Source of the DNA: Chitinophagaceae bacterium | GTDB taxonomy: Bacteria > Bacteroidota > Bacteroidia > Chitinophagales > Chitinophagaceae | Length of the DNA: 64,000 bases | NCBI GenBank assembly: GCA_016720775.1 | Contig: JADKJX010000005.1 | Span: 53,047-117,046, forward strand | Reading direction: 5' to 3' | Part shown: piece by piece, positions 16,654 through 25,836 of the stretch | How the letters are laid out: every line of letters begins with the position of its first letter | Numbering within the stretch: position 1 is the first letter of the stretch | Made by a program: the position numbers and the translations under genes | Notes under the pieces: generated by a model | Database searches by the model: none | Told to the model about the DNA's origin: nothing | What the model saw: only the letters and a program-made list of their open reading frames with translations

Positions 16654-19600
16654 TTATTTCTTTTTTGGCGAATCAGGTTTTGGCGAGATCACGGGCTGTG
16701 TTGTTATGGGCACCTGTGTTTCAGCCGGCTGTCCAGACTTCATCTTGTACTGTTGTTCAAACTGCATCAGGCGCATCAGGAGTTGCTCGGCAGCTACTTT
16801 ATCTCCGCCTCTACCACCGAAATCAAATGACTCGGCCTTGGCTTCATCGAGCGATGCGTAATATTTCAGTTGCTGCTCCAGGTCTTTTCGTAAGCTCTTG
16901 GTTATTTTGGCGGCCAGCACGGTATCTTCTGCTACATAGGCAGCCTGCACGAGCAGGTGTGAAATATAATTGTGCTGCTGGTTGCGGGAAGCCATGCCGT
17001 ACGGGAAGTTTTCTTCCAGCATCATCTTATCTACCTTGTTCAGCATTTTCCGGGCTTCTTCTTTTTTGTTTTTAGTTGCCAGGTCAAGCGCTGCAGATGC
17101 ATAAGCCATGCGGATGGTGTTCAGGTGACGGCGGTTTTCCTCATCAAAATAAACACCGGGTTTATCGGCATTGCCGCTGGCGAATTTTGTCATCATCACA
17201 TCATAAACCCTTTTATCATTCACTTCGCTGTTGGCAACAGGAACCAGCCGGTAGCTCAATCCATCCTGGCGGATGTAATTCTGGAAACCAAGTCCGCCAC
17301 CATCCTGCGATGTGAAGTAGATGGGGCGTTGCCATTTGTTGGCAGCAATGATGTTCAATATGGCTGCGTCGTTCTTAAACAGCACATTTTTGCTGATCTG
17401 GAACTGAACCTGCGACAACACGGTGTCATCGGCATTAACTGTTCCGTTCTGGCGAACCACATTTTCATCAACCGGTATGTATACATTTTTGGTTGGGAAA
17501 ATATTCAACGCACTGCCATCCCTGCCTTGTTCTGTTTTATTTGGATCATCACTGCCTGCATAATTTTTCATCAGTACATACAGGTCCATCGGCGCATTGG
17601 GATCGGTGATGCCCGCTTTTGCCCGGTACTTATTTATGTATGCGGCATTATTGCCGTATATTGATTCGGGCGAGTACACGACATCCCTGCTGGCTCCTTC
17701 AATCTGAGCCGGGGTCCAGATCGGGTCGATGGGATCGCTTAGATTTACTTTATAACGAAGCTGGTTTATATACCAGTCGGTGCCTAACAAACTTGAGTTT
17801 ATCACTCTTACATCTCTGCGGATACCCTGCACTTCCTGTGCGTACCACAATGGGTAGGTATCGTTATCGCCAAATGAAATGAGGATGGCATTGGGTGCAC
17901 AACTTTCTAAATAATCAATGGCAAGGTCTCTTGCAAGTGTTTTATTGCTACGGTCGTGATCATCCCATTCCTGGCTTGCCATTAACACCGGTACTGCCAA
18001 CAGGCAAATTGCACCGGCACCAATAGTTGCAAACAAGGGATTCTTAATGAATTTTCCGAACTGTTCTTTTACAAACAATACGCCCAGTCCTATCCAGATG
18101 GCAAAGGCATAGAAAGAACCTACAAATGCATAGTCACGTTCACGAGGCTGGTTGCCCGCCTGGTTGAGGTAGAAGACCACGGCAAGGCCGGTGAAGAAAA
18201 ACAGCAATCCAACAATCAATGCATCCCGCTTGTCTCTCATCACCTGGTAAATAAGGCCCAGTATTCCCAACAGGAGTGGTAATGCAAAAAGTTTATTGTT
18301 CGCTTTGTTGTGTTTTAAAGTATCGGGCAGCATATCCTGGTTACCTAAGCGGTCGTTCTCCCAGAAACTGATCCCGGTCTTCCAGTTACCGTCTCTTACG
18401 TTACCCATGTTCACCCCCTGGATATCATCTTGTTTTCCGGCAAAATTCCACATAAAGTAACGCATGTACATCCAGCCTACCTGGTAGGCCATGGCAAACT
18501 GAATGTTCTCACCAACGGTAGGGGCACGTTCCCAATTACCCTGCTGGTCTTTTCCTATGCCCATCCAGTTGGCATAATAATCGGCATGCCCCTGGTCATT
18601 GCTCTGGTCCCACATGCGGGGGAACAGGTGCATGTCTTCAGGTGCATAGATGTATTCGATCTTTCTGCCGTTCTTTTCATATTTACCATTGCTCTTCACA
18701 TAGGTTTCAGTAACATTATTTTCTACGGGTTGTGCAGTAAAATCCTGTCCGTACAGGATGGGCCAGTCGCCGTATTGCTCACGACTTAAATACCCCACCA
18801 GGTTAACGGGATTGTCAACATTGAACATATCCACGGATGGATCGGCATTGGAACGAACCAGTGTGGTGAAGTAGGTTGAGTAACCCAGCAGCATGAATAC
18901 AAAACTCCATAGGCCCAGTTTTAAAAAGTTCCAGTTTTGTTTTGCAGCGATACGCAAACCAAAATAAACCAGCACGGCTATTAATACAAAGAAGAAGGCA
19001 AAGCCGGAGAAGAAAGGCATGTTCATGCTGTTCACAAAGAAGATATCGAAATTGCCGGCGCCTTTAATGGTCCACACAATAACTGCTTTTTGTACAAGGC
19101 CGGTAATGGCGCAACCGATCAGGAATGCCCAGAAGGTTCTCCAGGGAGTTATTTTTTCATAGCGCTTGTAATAATATATCATTACAATAGCCGGAATGGT
19201 AAGCAGGTTCAATAAGTGAACGCCGATGGAAAGGCCCATCAGGTAAAAGATGAGAATGATCCAGCGGTCGGCCTTGGTAAAATGGCCTTTGATGCCTTCT
19301 TTCATTTCTTCATCTACATTCTGCTCCCATTTAACCATGGCCCAGAAAACGAGGGCGGTAAAAAAAGAAGACAGGGCATATACTTCACCTTCCACGGCGC
19401 TGTACCAGAAAGAATCAGAGAAAGTATAAGCCAATGCGCCTACCACACCGGCAGCCATGATGCCATAAATCTTTTCATTTGTTAACTCTGCATTGTTCTT
19501 GGTAACCAGTTTACGGGCAAAATGGGTGATGGTCCAGAAAAGGAATAATATGGTGAAGCCGCTGGCCAATGCACTCATCAGGTTAATACCGGTGGCTGCA

Positions 19601-19812
19601 TTTTCGGGCCCGAACGGAGCCATGAACAGGCGGCCGATCAATACAAATAAGGGAGCCCCGGGCGGGTGAGGTATCTGTAATTTATAAGCACTGGAAGCAA
19701 ACTCACCACAGTCCCATAGACTGCCGGTTGCTTCCATGGTCATGATATATACAGCGCATGCAATGATGCAGATGACCCATCCGGTTATGTTGTTGATACG
19801 TTTAAAGCTCAT
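16654..19812 (-). CDS. large DUF2723 membrane protein (glycosyltransferase-like)
   Basis: A 1052-residue protein with at least ten membrane helices in the first 600 residues and a soluble C-terminal half. The N-terminal signature WDCGEFASSAYKLQIPHPPGAPLF is the DUF2723 hallmark and resembles the acidic first-loop motif of GT-C glycosyltransferases such as protein O-mannosyltransferases, with the Asp-Glu pair as probable catalytic acids. The C-terminal region contains DxD-like and helical-repeat segments (QQHNYISHLLVQAAYVAEDTV). In Bacteroidota this family is proposed to glycosylate exported proteins; that role is inferred here. Its ATG at 19812 has a TAtaTTTG element close upstream, and it has its own terminator, so it appears to be a single-gene unit. 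Confidence 0.85.
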   Translation of the reverse strand: MSFKRINNITGWVICIIACAVYIMTMEATGSLWDCGEFASSAYKLQIPHPPGAPLFVLIGRLFMAPFGPENAATGINLMSALASGFTILFLFWTITHFARKLVTKNNAELTNEKIYGIMAAGVVGALAYTFSDSFWYSAVEGEVYALSSFFTALVFWAMVKWEQNVDEEMKEGIKGHFTKADRWIILIFYLMGLSIGVHLLNLLTIPAIVMIYYYKRYEKITPWRTFWAFLIGCAITGLVQKAVIVWTIKGAGNFDIFFVNSMNMPFFSGFAFFFVLIAVLVYFGLRIAAKQNWNFLKLGLWSFVFMLLGYSTYFTTLVRSNADPSVDMFNVDNPVNLVGYLSREQYGDWPILYGQDFTAQPVENNVTETYVKSNGKYEKNGRKIEYIYAPEDMHLFPRMWDQSNDQGHADYYANWMGIGKDQQGNWERAPTVGENIQFAMAYQVGWMYMRYFMWNFAGKQDDIQGVNMGNVRDGNWKTGISFWENDRLGNQDMLPDTLKHNKANNKLFALPLLLGILGLIYQVMRDKRDALIVGLLFFFTGLAVVFYLNQAGNQPRERDYAFVGSFYAFAIWIGLGVLFVKEQFGKFIKNPLFATIGAGAICLLAVPVLMASQEWDDHDRSNKTLARDLAIDYLESCAPNAILISFGDNDTYPLWYAQEVQGIRRDVRVINSSLLGTDWYINQLRYKVNLSDPIDPIWTPAQIEGASRDVVYSPESIYGNNAAYINKYRAKAGITDPNAPMDLYVLMKNYAGSDDPNKTEQGRDGSALNIFPTKNVYIPVDENVVRQNGTVNADDTVLSQVQFQISKNVLFKNDAAILNIIAANKWQRPIYFTSQDGGGLGFQNYIRQDGLSYRLVPVANSEVNDKRVYDVMMTKFASGNADKPGVYFDEENRRHLNTIRMAYASAALDLATKNKKEEARKMLNKVDKMMLEENFPYGMASRNQQHNYISHLLVQAAYVAEDTVLAAKITKSLRKDLEQQLKYYASLDEAKAESFDFGGRGGDKVAAEQLLMRLMQFEQQYKMKSGQPAETQVPITTQPVISPKPDSPKKK

Positions 19813-19835
19813 AATGAATTTTGGTTATAGGTTCG

Positions 19836-19843
19836 CAAATATA
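19836..19843 (-). promoter_or_regulatory. -7 promoter element of the DUF2723 gene (TAtaTTTG)
   Basis: The minus strand carries TATATTTGCG 23 bases before the ATG, an exact TAnnTTTG match. Confidence 0.65.
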
Positions 19844-19936
19844 ATCATGTTTGGGGTTTGGAGTTTGTGGTCAGGCGTTTTTTAAGCTTTTTTTCTATGG
19901 ACGGAATTGATCAGATGCTAACCATTGTTACTACTT

Positions 19937-19944
19937 TATATTTG
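19937..19944 (+). promoter_or_regulatory. -7 promoter element of the EamA gene (TAtaTTTG)
   Basis: TATATTTG ends at 19944. Its last G is the first base of an in-frame GTG, so that GTG lies before the expected transcription start and cannot be the start codon. TTG 19950 is then the best start, on an almost leaderless transcript. Confidence 0.6.
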
Positions 19945-19949
19945 TGCTA

Positions 19950-20828
19950 TTGAAAAAAGCCCTCATACAACTTCATATTGCTGTTTTCCTGGCAGGCTTT
20001 ACGGCCATACTGGGCAAAAAAATAATGCTCAACGAGGGCTTGCTGGTTTGGTTCCGTTTGTTGATCACAGTGATCACGTTGGGGGCTATTTTATATTTCC
20101 GGAAACAATTGAAGCAGATCCCTGTCAGAGATATGTGGAAGATATTTGGCGTGGGAACGATCGTTGCCATACACTGGGTTACGTTTTACGGCAGTGTGAA
20201 GTATGCCAATATCTCGGTGGCCCTGGTCTGCTTCAGTGGCACGGGTTTCTTCACCGCTTTTTTTGAACCGCTCATTTTAAAGAGGCGGATTTCATGGATC
20301 GAAGTATTGCTTGGGCTGATGGCGATAGCCGGTATCTATATCATTTTTGATTTTCATCCGCAATATAAAGTAGGGGTGATATTTGGTATCATCTCGGCTA
20401 TGGGCAGTTCCCTGTTTCCCATATTCAATAAACGGTTACTCATTGTTTACTCTCCAAAAATCCTTACACTGTATGAACTGGGTGGCGGATTGCTTGCCCT
20501 TAGTTTTTTAGTGCCGTTATACCTGGTAAAATTTCCGGCAACATATTATTTGCCTACCAGCAGCGATTGGTTATGGCTGCTGGTGCTGGCCTGGCTGTGT
20601 ACCGTATTAAGTTTCGACCTGCAGTTAAATGCATTGAAAAAAGTATCCGCCTTCACCGCAAACCTTACCTATAACCTGGAACCCGTGTACGGGATCATCC
20701 TTGCCTTCATCTTCTTTAAAGAGAATGAGAACCTGCACCGGGAGTTTTATTTTGGGGTGGTGCTGATATTACTGGCCGTAGTATTACAAATGCTGCGGAT
20801 AAGACAGCAATACAAGCAACGAAACTAA
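19950..20828 (+). CDS. EamA-family (DMT) transporter
   Basis: A 292-residue inner-membrane protein with ten hydrophobic segments in two EamA repeats (about 1-135 and 145-290). Family features include the early GKKIMLNEGLLVWFRLLIT segment (often WxR in homologues) and the second-repeat PVYGIILAFIFFKE end. Substrates of this family range from nucleotide sugars to amino acids and metabolites, and none can be named here. Start: TTG 19950, giving the usual KKALIQLHIAVFLAGF beginning; GTG 19944 overlaps the promoter element. The gene is transcribed away from the DUF2723 gene. Confidence 0.88.
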   Translation: MKKALIQLHIAVFLAGFTAILGKKIMLNEGLLVWFRLLITVITLGAILYFRKQLKQIPVRDMWKIFGVGTIVAIHWVTFYGSVKYANISVALVCFSGTGFFTAFFEPLILKRRISWIEVLLGLMAIAGIYIIFDFHPQYKVGVIFGIISAMGSSLFPIFNKRLLIVYSPKILTLYELGGGLLALSFLVPLYLVKFPATYYLPTSSDWLWLLVLAWLCTVLSFDLQLNALKKVSAFTANLTYNLEPVYGIILAFIFFKENENLHREFYFGVVLILLAVVLQMLRIRQQYKQRN

Positions 20829-20844
20829 GTGTAGCAATTAGATA

Positions 20845-21261
20845 CTACAGGTAGTCGATCTCCGTATCCATTTTTGCAAATGTTTTGAACATGGCAAAAA
20901 CGCCGCAGTATTTTTCTGTTGACAGGCTTACTGCTTTTATCATTTTAGGTTTATCTTCTTCTGCCAGTTTTATTTTGTAAGTGATCTTTACCAGGTTGTA
21001 TGTTTTCGGATGTTCATTGGTAAGGGCTGCATGCACGTGGATACTGAAATCACTGAACGCTGCTTTTGTTTTGTTCAGGATAGAAACAATATCAATGCCG
21101 GTGCAACCCGCCAGGGAAGCCAGCATCATGCGTTTGGGGCTTGGGCCGCTGTTGTCACTGTTTTCATCAGATGGGTCATCCATGGTTACTTTGTGTCCGT
21201 CAATATCGGCAGTGAAAGACATGTTTTGGTTAAATACGGTGGTTACTGAGTGTGTTGTCAT
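20845..21261 (-). CDS. OsmC-family thiol peroxidase-like protein
   Basis: 138 residues. OsmC/Ohr proteins reduce organic hydroperoxides with two cysteines. Both are present: Cys53 in LASLAGCTGID and Cys119 in KYCGVFAMF. The spacing fits the YhfA/OsmC branch rather than Ohr proper. The ATG at 21261 overlaps the TGA of the upstream beta-helix gene (ATGA), so the two are translationally coupled. Confidence 0.9.
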   Translation of the reverse strand: MTTHSVTTVFNQNMSFTADIDGHKVTMDDPSDENSDNSGPSPKRMMLASLAGCTGIDIVSILNKTKAAFSDFSIHVHAALTNEHPKTYNLVKITYKIKLAEEDKPKMIKAVSLSTEKYCGVFAMFKTFAKMDTEIDYL

Positions 21262-23444
21262 AATTTATTATTAAGGGAAATTAGTTTAAAGATAAGGGTT
21301 GCATAACCGGAATTTTCCACCTGTTCAATACGAATGGTATGTTTTCCATTTAATTCAACTGTTGCATTGTGATGGGTGTCTTCATCGTATTTATATTTAG
21401 AGACATCCCAAAAGTCGATCATTAATTTACCATCTACAAAAACTTTTACCAGGTCGTCGGCAGTAACACTTAGTTGGTAGGTTCCTTTTTCCACTTCCAC
21501 CATCCCGGTGGCCACAATGGCAAAGGAATCGGCCGGTAAATTTTTGCCGATGTTTCCCCACCAGGTATAGTCGATCTTTTTTGCCTGCTCCGTTTTCACC
21601 GGTGTGTTGTTATAAACTGTTTTGAATTGCTCGTAATTTTTGTTGGGGTCATGAGCCGCGTCCCAGGTATACCAGTTCACATTCCAGTTAATGTCGGGCT
21701 GAAAATCACGGAAAGAAAAAATATACGTTCCTGCCGGTTGTTCGGCACCGAAGCGGCCCGTGAATGTTTCCCCGATGTATTGCAACTGAAGCTGAACATC
21801 ATTGCCTGTCTTTTGCGCCTTTATCTCTGCAGGAAAAGTTCCTTCCATGCCGGTAATATGCCGGAGGTCATTTGTTTTCCATACAGACCAGGTACCATTT
21901 TTTGGCCCCAGCACATCGAAATGATACACATCGTTGCTATCGATCTTTTTTAAGAAAACGTATGGATAAGGATGCGAATAAGGATAAGGTCCCCATTCGG
22001 TGATGCGGATCTGGTTGCGGCCCTTGGCAAAGCTGCTGAGTGGAATGTCTTTCTTCTTCCATGCATCAATTATTGGAGGGATCATTGCTGTGCTATCAGA
22101 CAGATCATCAGGATCAATATTCAGGTTTTCAACAGAGCTGTCTTTCCGGATTTGCGTCTTTACGTTTTCGAACCTGTTTTTATAAAGGACAATATCCCGG
22201 GTTAAGTTGAGATCCAGTGCAATGGCTTCATTTTTAAAACTGTTTACCCAAAGATCATACTTCATGCTCCGGGTATCTCTTTTGTTGGCATAACCCCAGT
22301 CGGATGGCTGGCTTTTTCTTGCCCAGAGTTTTATGGCTGCCTGTTTGTTGCTTTCAAATGTATTACCGCATATGCTGTTATTTTGTCCGTGTTCAATGGC
22401 AATGCCGATCCTGTTCTTTTCAAAAATATTCCTGTTAATGGATGTCTGCCAGCTATAACCGCCCCATACGCCATGATCGCATTCTTTAATGATATTTTCA
22501 ATGATGTTATTCTTACTGAAAGTTATCTCTACGCCATTGGTGGGAGCATAGCTGAAATCATTTTTGTAAACATAATTGCCATTGCATCCTCCTTCGCCCG
22601 TATCCATCGTTGTTTGCCCGGCCCATAAAAAAAAGCCATCGCCACCATGGGTTACGCTGTTGTAAGCAAAAACATTTTCATTGCACTGCTCAAATACCAG
22701 GATGCCTGCACTGTCTTGTCCACGGTTATAAAACCCTTCGCTGTGTCCACGCACATTAAAATCAAGTTTGTTGTGCAGGATATTATTGTGGTTGCTTCGG
22801 TACATGCCGATTCCGATGGCAGAGTTAAAGGAGAAGTCATTGTCAGTTATCTCGCCATTATTGCAGCGCATCATCATCAGGGCGCATTGTCCGCCGGTGA
22901 TGGTATTGTTTTTAATGATGGAACTTTCGCAATCCTTTAAATAGATACCTGCCCCATATCGCAGCCATTCATCGTTCTCATTGTGGTGATAGCTCATCCA
23001 GTCGCTCACGTCTTCATGCAGCCAGTTGCTTTGTAATTGCTGGCGATAGTTGTAACTAAAATCGGAGTTCTCGATCACCAGGTTTTTACAGTTCCTCGCC
23101 ATCACCGCTATTTTATAGCCGCTTACACGGGCATTTTTAAGGGTGATATTATTTCCCTCGATCAGCAGGGCCAGGCCGTAAAATTCATTGGGGAGTTGTT
23201 TATTATTACTTCCCTGTAGCAATGCATTATTGAAATCCACTGTTATATTATTACCCTTAATTACGATGAGCGGCCTGTTCAGGGAGTCGTAACCGTTAAG
23301 CCGGTAAACGGCCTTTTTAACCTGTAAAGAAGCGGTTATGATCATGCCTGGCTTGAGTTCAGCGGGTTCGGGCCCCGATGCCTTGCCCAACAGGGCGGGT
23401 AGTAAAAAGGTTATTGCCAGGAAGTGGTTCTTAAGTTGCTGCAT
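21258..23444 (-). CDS. exported right-handed beta-helix protein with C-terminal PA14-like domain
   Basis: About 728 residues from ATG 23444. This start is chosen because it begins a clean signal peptide (MQQLKNHFLAITFLLPALLG) and lies just after a TAccTTTA promoter-like word at 23450-23457; an ATG at 23468 is less likely. Residues 80-420 are parallel beta-helix (NosD/PbH1) coils with Asn-rich turns such as NNITLKNARVSGYKIAVMARNCKN and repeated IxxNxF units. The last 150 residues (SFAIVATGMVEVEKGTYQLSVTADDLVKVFVDG) look like a PA14-type sugar-binding sandwich. The likely role is polysaccharide binding or cleavage at the surface. No catalytic residues can be assigned. Confidence 0.85.
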   Translation of the reverse strand: MQQLKNHFLAITFLLPALLGKASGPEPAELKPGMIITASLQVKKAVYRLNGYDSLNRPLIVIKGNNITVDFNNALLQGSNNKQLPNEFYGLALLIEGNNITLKNARVSGYKIAVMARNCKNLVIENSDFSYNYRQQLQSNWLHEDVSDWMSYHHNENDEWLRYGAGIYLKDCESSIIKNNTITGGQCALMMMRCNNGEITDNDFSFNSAIGIGMYRSNHNNILHNKLDFNVRGHSEGFYNRGQDSAGILVFEQCNENVFAYNSVTHGGDGFFLWAGQTTMDTGEGGCNGNYVYKNDFSYAPTNGVEITFSKNNIIENIIKECDHGVWGGYSWQTSINRNIFEKNRIGIAIEHGQNNSICGNTFESNKQAAIKLWARKSQPSDWGYANKRDTRSMKYDLWVNSFKNEAIALDLNLTRDIVLYKNRFENVKTQIRKDSSVENLNIDPDDLSDSTAMIPPIIDAWKKKDIPLSSFAKGRNQIRITEWGPYPYSHPYPYVFLKKIDSNDVYHFDVLGPKNGTWSVWKTNDLRHITGMEGTFPAEIKAQKTGNDVQLQLQYIGETFTGRFGAEQPAGTYIFSFRDFQPDINWNVNWYTWDAAHDPNKNYEQFKTVYNNTPVKTEQAKKIDYTWWGNIGKNLPADSFAIVATGMVEVEKGTYQLSVTADDLVKVFVDGKLMIDFWDVSKYKYDEDTHHNATVELNGKHTIRIEQVENSGYATLIFKLISLNNKL

Positions 23445-23550
23445 GGGGGTAAAGGTAGATTTATTCACAATCTGAGAGGAATTGTGGGCAGAATTCTGGA
23501 AAAACTGAAAAAATCTTCCATTTTGAACCTGAATTCTTGATATTTAACCT

Positions 23551-23558
23551 TACCTTTG
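23551..23558 (+). promoter_or_regulatory. -7 promoter element of rpmB-rpmG-DUF4295 (TAccTTTG)
   Basis: TACCTTTGCCGTCC, identical over 14 bases to the element upstream of rplU. A TTTG at 23522-23525 may be the -33 element, although its spacing (25 bases) is longer than typical. Confidence 0.65.
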
Positions 23559-23577
23559 CCGTCCAAAAATTAGTACT

Positions 23578-23814
23578 ATGGCTAGAGTATGTCAGGTTAC
23601 AGGAAAGAGGCCGATAACCGGAAACAAGGTTTCTCACTCAAATATCAAGACAAAACGCCGGTTTTTACCAAACCTGCAGACCAAACGTTATTTCCTTGCT
23701 GAGGAAGACAAATGGGTTACCCTGAAAGTTTCATCAGAAGCGATCCGTACCATCAATAAGAATGGCTTGATGTCGGTTGTAAAGCAACTGCGTGCAGCGG
23801 GAGAAAAAATCTAA
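23578..23814 (+). CDS. rpmB: 50S ribosomal protein bL28
   Basis: 78 residues beginning MARVCQVTGKRPITGNKVSHSN, the standard bL28 start with VTGKxPxxGN. It has the KRYFLAEEDKWVTLKVSSEAIRTI core. First gene of the block rpmB, rpmG, DUF4295, followed by ftsY. Confidence 0.98.
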   Translation: MARVCQVTGKRPITGNKVSHSNIKTKRRFLPNLQTKRYFLAEEDKWVTLKVSSEAIRTINKNGLMSVVKQLRAAGEKI

Positions 23815-23881
23815 AACGTTAATCTGTTAATTGGTTAACACGTATAAACGGGTTAACTGATTAACCAATAAACCAAATAAA
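23815..23881. repeat. GTTAAT-type spacer between rpmB and rpmG
   Basis: Built of words CGTTAATC, TGTTAATTGGTTAAC, GGGTTAACTGATTAACC. Same word family as 7435-7536 and 24065-24140. Confidence 0.6.
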
Positions 23882-24064
23882 ATGGCAAAGAAAGGAAACA
23901 GGGTACAGGTAATTCTGGAGTGTACCGAACATAAAACAAGTGGTCAGCCAGGCACAAGCCGTTACATCACCACTAAAAACAAAAAGAACACACCGGAGCG
24001 CATGGAGTTAAAGAAATTTAATCCGATCCTGAAGAAAGTGACTGTTCACAAAGAAATCAAGTAA
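23882..24064 (+). CDS. rpmG: 50S ribosomal protein bL33
   Basis: 60 residues beginning MAKKGNRVQVILECTEHK with the family motif SRYITTKNKKNTPERMELKKF. Only one cysteine (Cys14) remains, so the zinc ribbon is absent and this is the zinc-free form. Lies 67 bases downstream of rpmB. Confidence 0.97.
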   Translation: MAKKGNRVQVILECTEHKTSGQPGTSRYITTKNKKNTPERMELKKFNPILKKVTVHKEIK

Positions 24065-24140
24065 GAACGTTAACACGCAAATCCGTTAATCAGTTAAAAC
24101 GGATGAACGGATTAACCAATTAACCAATAAACATACTATC
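24065..24140. repeat. GTTAAT-type spacer between rpmG and DUF4295 gene
   Basis: Words AACGTTAACACG, CCGTTAATCAGTTAA, GGATTAACCAATTAACC. Third member of the same spacer family. Confidence 0.6.
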
Positions 24141-24311
24141 ATGGCAAAAGCAGCTAAAACAGCGATTAAAACCAAAGACCAGAAGGCAGCAGCCGACGCT
24201 AAGAACTGGACAAAAGTGATACGTACCTTACGTAGCCCTAAAACCGGCGCTTATACTTTTAAAGAAGCGATCGTACACAAAGACAAGATCAAGGAATTCC
24301 TGGCGAGTTAA
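24141..24311 (+). CDS. DUF4295 protein, probable Bacteroidota ribosomal protein bL38
   Basis: 56 residues from ATG 24141 to TAA 24311: basic N-terminus MAKAAKTAIKTKDQKAAADA, then KNWTKVIRTLRSPKTGAYTF and a final helix ending KEFLAS. This is the small DUF4295 protein that in Bacteroidota follows rpmG. I recall that structures of a Flavobacterium ribosome assigned it as a new large-subunit protein, bL38; the recollection should be checked. Its position between two r-protein genes and ftsY agrees with a ribosomal role. Confidence 0.88.
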   Translation: MAKAAKTAIKTKDQKAAADAKNWTKVIRTLRSPKTGAYTFKEAIVHKDKIKEFLAS

Positions 24312-24375
24312 TTATTTCGCATGAATAAAATTATACAACTAAGCTGTTCTGGTTTTCAGAATGGCTTTTTTTGAT

Positions 24376-24482
24376 ACTGGAGGCTGGATACTGGATACAA
24401 GATGCTGGTAGTAGCTCAATTATTAAAAAGCTTCTCCACTCGCAGAGTATATCCAGTATCAAGAATCTAGTAGCAAGCATCA
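24376..24482. repeat. imperfect inverted simple repeat upstream of ftsY
   Basis: The left part reads GGCTGGATACTGGATACAAG and the right part CCAGTATCAAGAATCTAG, then CAAGCATC, a partial inverted relation over about 100 bases. Words of the GGATACTGGATAC kind are typical intergenic repeats in this phylum. Confidence 0.5.
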
Positions 24483-24492
24483 TTCTTCCACC

Positions 24493-25465
24493 ATGGGCAT
24501 ATTCGATAAATTTTTCGGAAAAAAACAGCAGCAGGAAACGCTGCAGCAGGGCATGCAAAAGACCCGGGAGGGATTCTTCAGCAAAATAACAAAAGCCATT
24601 GCCGGAAAGAGTACGGTGGATGAGCAGGTGCTGGATGACCTGGAGAATGCGCTCGTAAGTGCTGATGTGGGTATTGAAACCACGGTTAAAATAATTGAAC
24701 AGATAGAAAAAAGGGTTGCTAAAGACAAATACCTCAACACTTCCGAACTTAATAATATCCTTAAGGAAGAAGTTCAGAATATTTTAGTCAGCGCCCCGCA
24801 AGACAGCAGCTATGAAAACTATGAGCTGCCCGCCGGGCATAAGCCACATATTATTTTAGTGGTTGGTGTAAATGGCGTTGGAAAAACAACCACCATTGGC
24901 AAACTGGCCCACAATTTCTCAAAAGCAGGCAAATCGGTTTTACTTGGAGCGGCGGATACTTTTCGTGCTGCTGCTGTTGACCAATTGACCATCTGGAGCG
25001 AACGGGTGGGAGTGCCCATCGTAAAAAAAGATATGGGCAGCGACCCCGGCTGCTGTAGCTTTCGATACGGTGAACAGCGGCGTGGCGAAAAATGTAGATG
25101 TCATCCTGATCGATACGGCCGGCCGTCTTCACAACAAAGCTCACCTGATGGATGAGTTAACCAAGATCAAAAGAGTAATTCAAAAAGTGATACCAACTGC
25201 TCCGCATGAAGTGATGCTGGTGCTGGATGGCAGCACCGGGCAGAATGCACTGGAGCAGGCCAAACATTTTACAGCAGCCACCGATGTTACGGCTTTAACC
25301 ATTACCAAGTTAGACGGAACAGCCAAAGGAGGCGTGGTACTTGCCATTGCCAGCCAGTTCAAGATCCCGGTTAAATTCATCGGCGTGGGTGAAAAAGCCG
25401 AAGACCTGCTGGTATTTGATAAGGCAGATTTTGTGGACAGCCTTTTTAATATGACTGGAGAATAA
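24493..25465 (+). CDS. ftsY: signal recognition particle receptor FtsY, frame broken by one extra base
   Basis: GTPase that docks the SRP-ribosome complex at the inner membrane. The N-terminal part (24493 to about 25045) shows the NG-domain helices and Walker A GVNGVGKTT, then AADTFRAAAVDQL. The C-terminal part, in another frame, continues VNSGVAKNVDVILIDTAGRLHNK, with TKLDGTAKGG and the end motif GVGEKAEDLLVFD. The frames join at 25041-25050, where CGACCCCGGC has one base too many; removing a C restores DPAAVAFDTVNSG. Total about 323 residues, normal for an FtsY without a long acidic domain. The gene is essential, so the shift is almost certainly a sequence error. Confidence 0.93.
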
Positions 25466-25836
25466 GTCCCTTTTGGTAGTCTGTCAAAAAAAAATCTATA
25501 ACTCTTCTGAAGCGCATGTTTCATTTTTAATATCAGGCCAATAAATGATTATATCTGCTAAAGAAAAAATGAAAGAGAAAAGACACAAAAGAAGAAGCCC
25601 CTGTAGAAACAGGGGCCGGTTACCAAAACTAACTGCTTATGAGAAAATTTTTATTGCTTAATTATTACCACACAAATATCCGATGCTTTCGTAAGAAGCG
25701 CTGTTAATACTTGCATAAAAGCCAGTTAAAGGAGCGTTAAAACAGATCAGCGTTTTCAACATGTTGTTGACATCCAGATGACAAAATAAAGGCCGCTCTC
25801 TTTCAAAAGCGGCCTGTGTTTTCATGTGCCGGGAAA
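25466..25836. other. 371-bp intergenic region between convergent ftsY and TonB-type receptor genes
   Basis: No coding region seen. It contains two hairpins: GCCCCTGT/ACAGGGGC (25597-25616), and GGCCGCT/AGCGGCC (25791-25814), the latter followed by T-rich DNA on the minus strand and therefore the likely terminator of the receptor gene. Confidence 0.6.
25791..25814 (-). terminator. intrinsic terminator of the receptor gene
   Basis: 7-bp stem GGCCGCT/AGCGGCC with a 10-base loop, then TTTATTTT on the minus strand, 23 bases past the stop at 25837. Confidence 0.75.

Noticed and set aside
25041..25050. Programmed frameshift in ftsY
   Set aside because: No slippery heptamer or downstream structure is evident, and similar one-base errors occur at other homopolymers in the window.
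25597..25616. Riboswitch upstream of or between genes
   Set aside because: Only a simple 8-bp hairpin between two convergent gene ends; no gene starts downstream.
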